Source: Neoaquamicrobium sediminum
Lineage (GTDB): Bacteria; Pseudomonadota; Alphaproteobacteria; Rhizobiales; Rhizobiaceae
Assembly: GCF_013240295.1 (NCBI RefSeq)
Contig: NZ_JABETK010000001.1
Coordinates: 620,001 to 684,000 of the forward strand
Length of the DNA stretch: 64,000 nt
Direction of reading: 5' to 3'
Part shown: one piece after another, positions 27,295-36,037 of the stretch
How positions within the stretch are numbered: the first letter of the stretch is position 1
How the letters are laid out: each line of letters starts with the position of its first letter
The notes under the pieces: model-generated
What the model saw: the letters and a program-made list of their open reading frames with translations, nothing else
Told to the model about the DNA's origin: nothing
Databases searched by the model: none
Program-made: the position numbers and the translations under genes

Positions 27295-27611
27295 GGGACC
27301 TGCTGCGCATACTCGTATCGCCCGTCGTCTGGCTAGCAGCGTTCAGCGCGGTCTACGGCCTGCATGGCATTCTTTGCGAAATCGATCTCGGCGCGGCATT
27401 CGCCGGTGCGTCGTGGCGGCGACTATCGCTCGCCATCGCCTTTGCGCTTGCCATTCTGGTTCAGGTCGTTCTGCTGATGATGCTCCACTCCGACCGGTTT
27501 GGAGCCGCGCCGGGATTTTCGCGAGTGGTGAGCCGGGCTAGCGGCTGGGTTGGACTGGTGGCGGTGGTGTGGACGCTGTTTCCCGTGCTGACCACAACGA
27601 CATGCGGATAA
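27291..27611 (+). CDS. Small oxidase-associated membrane protein, unknown function
   Basis: A 106-residue protein with three hydrophobic helices (SPVVWLAAFSAVYGLHGIL, LSLAIAFALAILVQVVLLMML, SGWVGLVAVVWTLFPVL). It overlaps the subunit I-III gene by ATGA and the CtaG gene by 10 bases, so it is part of the oxidase operon. It may be a fourth subunit or an assembly protein; I recognise no family. Confidence 0.7.
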   Translation: MRDLLRILVSPVVWLAAFSAVYGLHGILCEIDLGAAFAGASWRRLSLAIAFALAILVQVVLLMMLHSDRFGAAPGFSRVVSRASGWVGLVAVVWTLFPVLTTTTCG

Positions 27612-28213
27612 GCCGCGGCTGGCCCCTTGCTGCCGGACTGGTGCTGCTCGCCTGGCTGTGGATGGGCCCTCTGCCTGATTTGGCCCGCAGAGCCTTTTCC
27701 CCGCACATGATCCTTCATCTTGCCGTCGCGGTGGTCGCTGCGCCAATGATCGTCATTGGCCTGTTGCGGCTTTTCCCAAACATCCGAGCGCCGCGCCGGT
27801 TGTTGCTGTCCGCACTCGCGGTTTCCGCTTTTGAGTTCGCGGTCGTCTGGGGGTGGCATGCGCCTTGGATGCATGAGGCGGCTGCGCGCTGGCTCCCGAT
27901 ATTCGCGGTCCAGCAACTCACCTTTCTGCTTGCGGGCATGGCCCTGTGGTGGGTCTGTCTTGCCGATCGCGACCGGAGAGGTCTGGTGATCGGCGCCGGC
28001 GCCATGCTGTTCACGTCGATGCACATGGCAATGCTAGGCGTGCTGCTGGTGCTCGCGCCGGCCCTGATCTACGCACCGCAATACTGCCTCGGTGCTTTCG
28101 GTCTGGATCCCCTTGCCGACCAGCAGTTTGGAGGCGGCATGATGGCATTATTCGGAACGCTGCCTTTCGTCATCGGCGGTTCCTGGCTGGCCTGGAGACT
28201 CGTCGGCGAGTAG
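27602..28213 (+). CDS. ctaG: Cytochrome c oxidase assembly protein, CtaG (Caa3-type) family
   Basis: A 203-residue protein with about six membrane helices and the family's conserved histidines: FSPHMILHLAVAVVAAPMIVIG, VVWGWHAPWMHEAA and GAMLFTSMHMAMLGVLL. CtaG of this type helps insert copper and assemble caa3-like oxidases. It starts inside the end of the previous gene. It is the last gene before a hairpin and the antiporter operon. Confidence 0.85.
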   Translation: MRISRGWPLAAGLVLLAWLWMGPLPDLARRAFSPHMILHLAVAVVAAPMIVIGLLRLFPNIRAPRRLLLSALAVSAFEFAVVWGWHAPWMHEAAARWLPIFAVQQLTFLLAGMALWWVCLADRDRRGLVIGAGAMLFTSMHMAMLGVLLVLAPALIYAPQYCLGAFGLDPLADQQFGGGMMALFGTLPFVIGGSWLAWRLVGE

Positions 28214-28266
28214 GTGAACGCCGGCGTCCCGGTTCTGCCAGCCGGATGTTGTCGCGACGTCGTTCT

Positions 28267-28298
28267 CCGGTGATGTTCACATCCGTGAACATCGCCGG
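28267..28298. terminator. 14-bp hairpin after the oxidase operon
   Basis: Inverted repeat with arms 28267-28280 and 28285-28298 (one G-T wobble) and loop ATCC, 54 bases after ctaG. There is no T-run. A further copy of GTTCACATCC (28275-28284) occurs at 28307-28316. It could terminate the oxidase transcript or be an operator for the antiporter operon. Confidence 0.5.
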
Positions 28299-28409
28299 TT
28301 CAAGCGGTTCACATCCAGCAACACTTCGCGAGGCCGATGCACCGCCGCGGTGAGCGGGAATCCGCGGAAAACCGGGATTCTTTTCCAAAACATGCGATCC
28401 GGCGCCAAC

Positions 28410-28425
28410 TGGCACAGATCTTCCA
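28410..28425 (+). promoter_or_regulatory. Near-consensus sigma-54 promoter before the Mrp operon
   Basis: TGGCAC-N5-TTCCA matches the sigma-54 pattern TGGCAC-N5-TTGCA with the right spacing, except that the -12 GC is CC. It lies 27 bases before the mrpA ATG. The operon is followed by an NtrC-type activator gene, which makes such a promoter plausible, but the mismatch is at an important base. Confidence 0.3.
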
Positions 28426-28451
28426 TTGGGAGTTTCGACACGGAACGCCTG

Positions 28452-30756
28452 ATGATGACCATTTTAGCACTCGTTGCCTTTTCCTTTCTTTCTGCGCCGT
28501 TCGTTGGCTGGGCGGGTGGACGCTCGTGGCAAGTTATTGCCGCCGTGCCCCTGCTTCTTTTTGCGGGGTTCTGCCTTTTCCTGCCTATCCTGACGGCCGG
28601 TGAAGTCGCACTTGAGACCTATCGCTGGATTCCGTCGCTCGGAATCGACGCCGCATTCAGGGTCGATGGTCTCTCGCTTACCTTCGCCCTTCTCATCTGC
28701 GGCATCGGCACTGCCGTCTTCCTGTATGCCTCGTCATATCTGAAGGGCGCCCCAAGGCTTGCCCGCTTCTACACGGTGCTGACGCTCTTCATGGCGTCGA
28801 TGCTCGGCGCGGTGCTTGCCGACAATCTGGTGCTGCTGGTCGTGTTCTGGGAATTGACCAGCCTGACTTCGTTCCTGCTTATAGGCTATTCGCCGGAGCG
28901 GGCGGACACCCGGCGCTCGGCACAACAGGGATTTCTCATCACCGTTGCCGGCGGTCTTGCAATGCTCGCGGGCGTGATCCTGCTGGGGTGGGTTGCCGGC
29001 ACCTTCTCCATCACCGCGATCCTGGGGCAAGCGGAAGTGATCGCCGCGCATCCGACTGCGCCGGCGATCATAATCCTCTTCGCGGCGGGTGCGTTCGCAA
29101 AATCGGCGCAGGCTCCGCTGCACGCCTGGCTTGCCAACGCCATGGTCGCGCCCACGCCCGTGTCGGCCTACCTGCACTCGGCAACCATGGTGAAGCTGGG
29201 TGTCTACCTGCTCGCAAGGCTGGACCCGGTGTTTTCCGCACATGCGCTTTGGATCGCACTGCTGACGAGCTTTGGAGCCTTGACCATGCTCACGGGAGCG
29301 GTGCTCGCAATGCGCGAGACCGATCTGAAGCGTGTGCTCGCATATTCCACGATCGTATCACTGGGCACTCTGGTGATGCTGATCGGCATCGACGGCGAAC
29401 TCGCCTCGGTGGCCGTCGTGATTTTCCTGGTCGTCCATGCGCTCTACAAGGCGTGCCTGTTCATGGTGGCCGGGATCATCGACCACGAAACCGGTACGCG
29501 TGACTCCTCGACCCTTGGCGGCCTCCGGCACCATATGCCGATCACGGCGGGTGTTGCGATGCTGGGCGCGCTGTCGATGGCTGGCTTGCCGCCTTTCATC
29601 GGCTTCGCCGCCAAGGAACTCGTTTACGAAACAGGGCTCGAACTCTCCGGATCCTGGATACTCGTCGTCATTGCCCTCGTTGCCAATGTGTCGATGGTGG
29701 TCGTCGCCGCGATTGTTGCGATCCGGTGCTTCTATGGCGATCTCTCGTCGACACCCAAGGCGGCTCATGACCCCGGCGTCGCAATGCTTGCCGGTCCGGT
29801 TGTGCTCGCCGCCCTGGGCCTCCTTTTCGGCGCCATGCCGTGGCTTATCAGCGACAGCCTGATCGTGCCCGCAGCCAGCGCCACGGCCGGCGCGCCGCTG
29901 GACTACTACCTTACCCTTTGGCACGGCTTCACGCCGATGCTCGCGCTCAGTGTGCTCACCTTGGCGTTGGGCGTCGTAACATACCGGCGCTGGGACGGTT
30001 TGCGGCTCAGGCTTGCAGCCATCGACAACATTGATCGGTGGGGACCGGACCAGGCTTACGATCGATTGATTAGCGGCCTGCAAGCGTCTCGCTGCATGGC
30101 AGACCCGTCTCATCCAGACCGGCAGCATGCGTGTATATGTTGGCCGCACACTGCTCACCGTCGCAGCGGCAGGCGGGATCACGCTCGTGGCGCGCGGCGG
30201 GCTTGAGTTGCCGTCATTCGCAGACAGCCTCGTGCCCGAAATAGCGATCGCGGTCATCCTGGCGGTTGCTGCGCTTGCCATCTTACGGGCACGCAATTTC
30301 GTGGCCGGCATCGTTGCCGCAGGCATGGTCGGTTTCGCGGTCGCGCTGCTGTTTCTCTTTCAGGGTGCGCCGGATCTCGCTTTCACGCAGTTCTCTGTCG
30401 AAGCGCTGGCGATCGTCATCATGCTGGCGATCGTGGGGCGAATGCCCTTCCGCGAACAGGAGTACCGTTCGAAACCTCAGCGCACCCGTGATTGCTGGAT
30501 AGCGGCAAGCATCGGCCTGGTCGCTTCGCTGTTGATGTTGAGCGTCCTGGCACAACCCTTCGACGATCGCCTTTCCGTGTTCTTCCGCGAAACTGCGGTG
30601 CCCGAAGCCCATGGCCGCAACCTCGTCAACGTCATCCTCGTCGATTTCCGCGCCATCGACACGCTCGGCGAGATCGTTGTCCTCGGCCTCGCGGCGATCG
30701 CAGCCGCTGCGGTTCTGGCGGGAATGCGTCGGGCGAAGCAGGAGGAGCGCCAATGA
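28452..30756 (+). CDS. mnhA: Mrp-type Na+(K+)/H+ antiporter subunit A, frameshifted near 30081
   Basis: About 768 residues when repaired. The NuoL-like core of about 14 helices shows [61 protein letters not shown] and [12 protein letters not shown]. The C-terminal part carries the DUF4040/MbhE-like blocks [21 protein letters not shown] and [16 protein letters not shown]. MrpA forms one of the proton-translocating units of the CPA3 antiporter. The frame changes near 30081, where dropping one C gives [16 protein letters not shown]. The start ATG 28452 has only a weak GGAA. It overlaps the next gene by ATGA. Confidence 0.87.
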
Positions 30757-31147
30757 ACTCGATGATCCTTCGTGCGACCAGCCGCCTTATATTGCCGGCA
30801 GCGCTCATCTTCTCAATCTACGTCCTGCTGCGGGGCCACAACGAGCCAGGCGGCGGCTTCATCGGGGGCTTATCGCCGCCGCCGGCATCGCCGTTCACGC
30901 GCTCCCGCGTGGCCGTGTGTCGTTGACGCAACTCATCTTCGCGTCGCCCAAGACATATATCGGCGCGGGCCTCGTCATCGCCCTTGCGTCCGGCATGCCC
31001 GCTCTGTGGCTGGCACAGCCATACCTCACGCATCAATGGCCTTTCGAGGCGATCGCCCTCGGCACCACGCTCATCTTCGACATTGGCGTCTATCTGGTCG
31101 TCATCGGCGCGGTTCTGAGCTTTCTGTTCTACTATCTGGAGGAGTGA
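30753..31147 (+). CDS. mnhB: Mrp-type antiporter subunit B, frameshifted near 30866
   Basis: About 131 residues when repaired. The start [39 protein letters not shown] is the classic MnhB signature, and the continuation [15 protein letters not shown]...[25 protein letters not shown] lies in another frame. The run of five G at 30864-30868, with six expected, explains the break. It encodes a four-helix membrane subunit needed for antiporter activity. Confidence 0.87.
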
Positions 31148-31148
31148 G

Positions 31149-31559
31149 ATGGAGCCCGTCTTCGCTCTCGCTTTCGGTGTGATGGTGGCCGTCGCCGCCT
31201 ATCTGCTGATGTCACGCAACGTGCTCAGGGTGGTGCTCGGCCTCCTCGTGCTCGGCAATGCCACCAACCTGTCGATATTCCTGGCTGGGCGGATGGGCTC
31301 GCGCACACCTCCACTCGTCGCCGCCGGCGAGACCGCTCTGGTCGGCGGCGCCAACCCGCTGCCCCAGGCTCTGATCCTGACGGCGATCGTGATCTCCTTC
31401 TCGCTCGTCGCTTTCACGACCGTGCTGTTCGAAAGCGCCCACCGGCGCCTCGGAACGGTCGATACCGATGCCATGCGCGAGGCCGAGCCCGAGGCCGCCA
31501 AAAAGGTCCCGACCGATCGCAGCCAGGCCGCGGCCAGAAAGATGGAGCCCGCGGAATGA
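31149..31559 (+). CDS. mnhC: Mrp-type antiporter subunit C (NuoK-like)
   Basis: A 136-residue protein with three helices homologous to NuoK: FGVMVAVAAYLLMSRNVLRVVLGLLVLGNATNLSIFLAG and PLPQALILTAIVISFSLVAFTTVL. The C-terminal 35 residues are a charged cytoplasmic extension. It overlaps mnhD by ATGA. Confidence 0.9.
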   Translation: MEPVFALAFGVMVAVAAYLLMSRNVLRVVLGLLVLGNATNLSIFLAGRMGSRTPPLVAAGETALVGGANPLPQALILTAIVISFSLVAFTTVLFESAHRRLGTVDTDAMREAEPEAAKKVPTDRSQAAARKMEPAE

Positions 31560-33091
31560 CGGCCGATCTGCTGCTGACACTACCGGTTCTGGCGCCGGCG
31601 ATCGGCGTAGCGCTCTGCGCCTTGGCGTGGGGTCACCCGCTGCTCCAGCGTCTGATAAGCCTGGCTGCCAGTCTCGGCCTGTTCTGCGCATCTGTCGTGC
31701 TGCTGCTTGCTGTGCGCGATGGTACGGTAATTGCCACGCAGTTCGGCGGGTGGGCGCCGCCTTTCGGCATCAGTTTCGTCGGCGACATGTTTTCAGCGGC
31801 CATGGTTCTCATCACCGGACTCATGGCGGTCGCGGTAGGCGTCTACGGGCTGGTCGGCGATGTCGAAGCACGCGAGAATGCCTTCTATCACGTGCTCTAT
31901 CAGGGCTTGCTTCTTGGCGTGACCGGCGCATTCCTGACCGGCGACATCTTCAATCTCTATGTCTGGTTCGAGATCATGCTGATCTCGTCCTTCGGCCTGC
32001 TGTCGCTGGGCGGAACGCGCGAACAGCTCGACGCCGGCATCAAATACGTCACGCTCAACCTCATCGCGACGACCTTCTTCCTGATGAGCGTCGCGTTTCT
32101 CTACGGCATGACCGGGACGCTCAACATGGCGGACCTGGCACGCGTCATCCCAACGCTGGAAAACCAGGGCCTGGTGACGGCGTTGGCCCTCATGTTCCTT
32201 GCGACGTTCGGCGCGAAGGCTGCGGTCTTTCCGCTGTTCTATTGGCTACCTGCCGCCTACCACACTGCGTCTGCGCCGATCGTGGCTATCTTTGCAGCAT
32301 TGCTGACCAAGGTCGGCGTCTACGCCATCATCCGCACGTTCACGCTGCTGTTCGATGGCGATGCCGGCTACACGGGGCCAATCGTCACGGCTGTCGCGAT
32401 CTTCACGATGGTGACCGGTGTTCTGGGGGCGGCGGCCCATTTCGACATTCGCCGCATCCTCTCATTCCACATCGTCAGCCAGATCGGCTACATGCTGTTC
32501 GGCATCGCCGTGGCCACGCCCCTGGCGATCGGCGGGTCGATCCTCTACGTGATCCACCACATCATCGTGAAAGCCAACCTGTTCCTGATCGCGGGCGTCG
32601 TGAACCGCGCAGGTGGATCCTTCGATCTCAAGCAGACCGGCGGCCTCTACAGAACCATGCCGATGCTGGGCGTGCTGTTCCTCATTCCCGCATTGTCACT
32701 TGCCGGCCTTCCACCCCTCTCCGGCTTCTGGTCGAAGTTCACCGTCATCAAGGCAAGCCTGGACGCAGGCCACATCGTTCTTGCAACGGCGGGCCTCGCG
32801 GTCGGCATCCTGACACTCTATTCGATGATCAAGATCTGGAACGAAGCGTTCTGGAAAGCGGCACCGGATCAGTCGGGCCAGACGATGCGCCGCTGGCAGG
32901 CCGATCGCCGGGCGAAGATCATCATGCTCTCGCCGGTCGTGGTCCTTGCGGCCATCACGCTGACGATCGGCCTCTTCGCCGAGCCTTTCGTCGACTACTC
33001 GCTGCGCGCCGGCGAACAGCTCCTCGACAAGTCCGCTTACATCGACGCCGTCTTCGGCGCTCCCGCACAAGTCACGGAGGCACGCCCATGA
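31556..33091 (+). CDS. mnhD: Mrp-type antiporter subunit D (NuoN/NuoM-like)
   Basis: A 511-residue protein, full length, with about 14 helices. Motifs include YVWFEIMLISSFGLL (Glu of TM5), TFGAKAAVFPLFYWLPAAYHTASAPIVAIFAALLTKVGVYAI (Lys of TM7), FDIRRILSFHIVSQIGYMLFG and HIIVKANLFLIAGVV. This is the second proton-translocating subunit of the complex. It overlaps mnhE by ATGA. No break in this gene. Confidence 0.92.
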   Translation: MTADLLLTLPVLAPAIGVALCALAWGHPLLQRLISLAASLGLFCASVVLLLAVRDGTVIATQFGGWAPPFGISFVGDMFSAAMVLITGLMAVAVGVYGLVGDVEARENAFYHVLYQGLLLGVTGAFLTGDIFNLYVWFEIMLISSFGLLSLGGTREQLDAGIKYVTLNLIATTFFLMSVAFLYGMTGTLNMADLARVIPTLENQGLVTALALMFLATFGAKAAVFPLFYWLPAAYHTASAPIVAIFAALLTKVGVYAIIRTFTLLFDGDAGYTGPIVTAVAIFTMVTGVLGAAAHFDIRRILSFHIVSQIGYMLFGIAVATPLAIGGSILYVIHHIIVKANLFLIAGVVNRAGGSFDLKQTGGLYRTMPMLGVLFLIPALSLAGLPPLSGFWSKFTVIKASLDAGHIVLATAGLAVGILTLYSMIKIWNEAFWKAAPDQSGQTMRRWQADRRAKIIMLSPVVVLAAITLTIGLFAEPFVDYSLRAGEQLLDKSAYIDAVFGAPAQVTEARP

Positions 33092-33408
33092 ATGTGGTTC
33101 TCTCCTGGTGCCGTCTGTCCGGCATCTTCTTTCGCGAACTAGCCCTTTCCGTGAAGGACGTCGTCATGACCGTGCTCAACCCGCGCCGGCCGATCCGATC
33201 GGCAATCGTCGCGGTACCGCTCGATGTGGAAAGCCGCGCCGGGATCACGCTGCTCGCCAACATGATCACGCTGACGCCGGGCACCACCAGCCTGCATGTG
33301 AGCAAGGATCATTCGACCCTTTACGTGCACGTGATGAACGTTTCCGACCAGAGCGTCGCCCAGATCAAGGATGGCTTCGAAAGGCGGGTGAAGGAGGTGC
33401 TGTCATGA
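33088..33408 (+). CDS. mnhE: Mrp-type antiporter subunit E
   Basis: A 106-residue protein: two short N-terminal hydrophobic segments, then the conserved cytoplasmic block AIVAVPLDVESRAGITLLANMITLTPGTTSLHVS and LYVHVMNV typical of MnhE. It is shorter at the N-terminus than the usual 150-170 residues, so a partial loss of the first helices is possible. It overlaps mnhF by ATGA. Confidence 0.87.
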   Translation: MNVVLSWCRLSGIFFRELALSVKDVVMTVLNPRRPIRSAIVAVPLDVESRAGITLLANMITLTPGTTSLHVSKDHSTLYVHVMNVSDQSVAQIKDGFERRVKEVLS

Positions 33409-33700
33409 TGGGCGGAGCTCTTTTTGCCGCCGGTGTGGCGATCTCCGGCATCCTCCTGTTCGCCGCCATGCTGTGTGCGGGCCTGCGTATCATCCGGGGC
33501 CTTCCGGCCCCGACCGCGTCGTCGCACTCGACCTGCTCGGCCTGCTGGGTGTCGCCGCTGCCGGCATGGCAGTCGTTGTCTCGGGCTCGGTCGCGTTCGT
33601 GGACATCGCGCTGGGCGTGGCGCTTATCGGCTTCCTCGCCACGGTCGCCTTCGCCGGCTTCATAGAACGCGGCTCGATCGACGAAGAGGAAGGGCCATGA
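33405..33700 (+). CDS. mnhF: Mrp-type antiporter subunit F, frameshifted near 33500
   Basis: About 98 residues when repaired. Helix 1 is ISGILLFAAMLCAGLRIIRGP. After the missing base the other frame gives GPDRVVALDLLGLLGVAAAGM and FVDIALGVALIGFLATVAFA, the hallmark DRVVALD motif of MnhF. Its stop overlaps the mnhG start by ATGA. Confidence 0.85.
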
Positions 33701-34557
33701 TGGCGTTGCTCTCCGTCGCCTTCCTGATAGCCGGCGCCGGCCTGTGCCTGATCGCCGCGCTTGGCATTCTGCGCCTGCCGGATTTCTTCATGCGCATGCA
33801 TGCCGCCACCAAGGCCGGCGTCGTCGGCTGCGGCCTGTTGCTTGTCGGCGTTGCCTTCGCCGAACCGTCGGCCGGCACATGGATCAAGGTGACGATCGCC
33901 ATCGCCTTCCTGCTTTTGACCCAGCCGATCGCGGGACATCTGCTGGCTCGAGCCGGATACGTCGCCGGTGTGCCGCTGTGGGGCGGAACGCGTGAAGACC
34001 AGCTCGAGGGCGAATTGCAGCGTGGCGATTTCGATCATCCCGCATCCGCAGTGTTTCGGAGGAAAACCATGAACCACAAGATTGAAAAGGTCGTTCTCGG
34101 CATAGCAAGCGGGCCGGGCATGGATGCGGCAATCACCCATGCGATCGCAATGGCCAAGGCACATAAGGTCGATCTGGCCGGACTGGCGATCATCGACACC
34201 AAGACGCTGCATGACGTCGGGCCGGTGCCCATCGGCGGAAACTACTACGCCAAGGAGTTGCGCAACACCCTGACAGCAGGAGCGCGCCGACGGGTCGCCG
34301 AAACGGTCGAAGTCGTCGAAGAAGCCGCGACCCAGGCCGGCGTGCGCTTCGGGCTGTATGTCGAGGAGGGAGACCCTATCCCGATACTTCGCGATCGTCT
34401 GACCGACGGCGTTGCGCTGGTCCTGTCGCGCCAGGCCTGGTTCGATCACGGCCTGGCTGACAAGAAGATCGCCCCAATGTCCAAGCTCACGCATCACCGG
34501 ATAGCTCCTGCGAGCGAACCCCGGGAAGACGATGCCCCGATCGTCGTTTTCGGTTGA
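33697..34557 (+). CDS. mnhG: Mrp-type antiporter subunit G reading in frame into a universal stress protein
   Basis: One open frame of 286 residues. Residues 1-about 115 are MnhG (three helices; LGILRLPDFFMRMHAATKAGVVGCGLLLVG). Residues 125-286 are a UspA-type domain (IEKVVLGIASGPGMDAAITHAIAMAKAHKVDLAGLAIID), ending in SEPREDDAPIVVFG. No stop separates them. A good GGAGG at 34058-34062 precedes an internal ATG at 34069, so the stress protein may also, or only, be made separately. Given the many indels here, a lost stop is as likely as a real fusion. The Usp part lacks an obvious C-terminal GxxG ATP motif. Confidence 0.82.
   Translation: MMALLSVAFLIAGAGLCLIAALGILRLPDFFMRMHAATKAGVVGCGLLLVGVAFAEPSAGTWIKVTIAIAFLLLTQPIAGHLLARAGYVAGVPLWGGTREDQLEGELQRGDFDHPASAVFRRKTMNHKIEKVVLGIASGPGMDAAITHAIAMAKAHKVDLAGLAIIDTKTLHDVGPVPIGGNYYAKELRNTLTAGARRRVAETVEVVEEAATQAGVRFGLYVEEGDPIPILRDRLTDGVALVLSRQAWFDHGLADKKIAPMSKLTHHRIAPASEPREDDAPIVVFG
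34058..34071 (+). promoter_or_regulatory. Internal ribosome binding site and ATG for the Usp domain
   Basis: GGAGG (34058-34062) followed 6 bases later by ATG 34069, in frame with both the upstream MnhG and the downstream Usp sequence. It would give a 162-residue stand-alone universal stress protein. Confidence 0.6.
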
Positions 34558-36037
34558 AGCGCGACGCCCGACTTGCGAACCTGAAAAGGACATCGCAATC
34601 GGGAGTGTCGGAGCCCTGGAACCGTTAGCGCAGAAGATTCCCGTCACCGTACGGTTGCCGGTGATTGTGGCGATGATGATCTTCGTCGCCGCTGTGGTCT
34701 CCACGCAGACCGCGATCGTCGTCATGTCTCGGCAGGCCGAGCGCCAGGCCGAGACTCTCGGCCACGTCTATCTGGACGGGTTGTCTGCGGCGGTGCTTCC
34801 CTATGTGCGCAACGGCGACGACGAAGCCGTCGGCTCCGTTCTCGAACAGGCGCTGGAATTCCATGAAGGTGTCGTCGATCGGCGGCTCATGTTCCTCGAC
34901 AACGACCTGAACGTCAGAGCCGAGGCACTGCGCGCCGGTGAAAATGCGGTGCCTGAACTTCCCTCCGAATTGGGCCTGGCCGAAACCGGCACACTGCCGA
35001 TGTCAAATGACGGCGGGATGTGGATCTGGCGCGGATTGCATTCCAATGGTGTGCGGGTGGGAACGGTCGCCGCCGATCTCGACCTTTCTGCCTTCCAGGA
35101 ATCACCTCGGCAGTTGCGATGGTTGCTGCTGCTGTTCGATCTCGCGTTCAGTCTGGTCTGCGCGCTGCTTGGCTTCTTCATGGTGCGACGGATGCAGCGG
35201 CCGGTCGCCCTGCTGGCACGCCGACTGTATGATGCGGCGTTCGGAGATCCCCGCCCGATCACGGAGGGTGAGATCCCGCTTGGCGACCGGCAATCGGCGA
35301 GAATGTTCCATGCTTTCAATGCAATGGCGCATGCCACGCACGAACGTGAAGCCCTGCTCAAGCACCTTGCCGACAGAGAACGGGAAGCCGTGCTCGGGCG
35401 ACTTGCTGCCACCATTGCTCATGAAGTCCGCAATCCGCTGGGCGGCATGCGTGCCGCCATCGGCACCTTGAAGCGCTTCGGTGACCACGAGCAACCCCGT
35501 CGCGAGGCAATCGAGTTCCTCGACAGAGGCGTCAGTGCGCTTGACGAGGTCGTGAACGCTACGCTTGCGAGCCACCGCACACGGATACGGTGGCGCCCAC
35601 TTTCGCGTCAGGACTTCCAAGATCTGCGATTGCTTGTGGATGCAGACGGTAAATCTCGCGATGTCACGATCAACATGGATCTTTCGATTCCGGATGAAGT
35701 ACCGGTAGCCGCTCTTGAAGTGCGGCAGGTCCTTCTCAATCTTCTGCTCAACGCCGTGCAGGCATCGAACAAGGGTGGAAGCGTCAGGCTGTCGGCAAAG
35801 CTGCTGGGCAAGCAACTGGAGATCGAAGTGGAAGATCAGGGAAGCGGCCTGGAGCCGCAGATGACACAGGCGCTGCAAAAAGGAACACCGTCACCCGATC
35901 TGCCGGGGCTCGGCATCTCCGTGGTCGTTCGCCTGGTAGAGCGCCTCAACGGTCGCGTTTCGGTGCAGTCCCTTCCCCAGCTCGGCACGCGCATCACATT
36001 ACATCTGCCCCTACAGGTCCAAGGCGGCGGCGAATGA
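34532..36037 (+). CDS. Sensor histidine kinase
   Basis: A 501-residue membrane kinase. Helix 1 is near residues 38-62 (RLPVIVAMMIFVAAVVS), a periplasmic sensor region of about 130 residues follows, helix 2 is near 195-215, then a HAMP-like linker. The H-box TIAHEVRNPLGGMR has its His near residue 297, the N-box is LLNLLLNAVQAS and the G-boxes are DQGSGLE and GLGIS. It starts inside the Usp end and overlaps the response regulator by ATGA. It is expected to phosphorylate the partner regulator in response to an envelope signal such as pH or ions (inference). Confidence 0.87.
   Translation: MPRSSFSVEARRPTCEPEKDIAIGSVGALEPLAQKIPVTVRLPVIVAMMIFVAAVVSTQTAIVVMSRQAERQAETLGHVYLDGLSAAVLPYVRNGDDEAVGSVLEQALEFHEGVVDRRLMFLDNDLNVRAEALRAGENAVPELPSELGLAETGTLPMSNDGGMWIWRGLHSNGVRVGTVAADLDLSAFQESPRQLRWLLLLFDLAFSLVCALLGFFMVRRMQRPVALLARRLYDAAFGDPRPITEGEIPLGDRQSARMFHAFNAMAHATHEREALLKHLADREREAVLGRLAATIAHEVRNPLGGMRAAIGTLKRFGDHEQPRREAIEFLDRGVSALDEVVNATLASHRTRIRWRPLSRQDFQDLRLLVDADGKSRDVTINMDLSIPDEVPVAALEVRQVLLNLLLNAVQASNKGGSVRLSAKLLGKQLEIEVEDQGSGLEPQMTQALQKGTPSPDLPGLGISVVVRLVERLNGRVSVQSLPQLGTRITLHLPLQVQGGGE

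Noticed and set aside
33490-34725. 411-residue minus-strand open frame
   Set aside because: Antisense to mnhF, mnhG/Usp and the kinase start; composition typical of a shadow frame.
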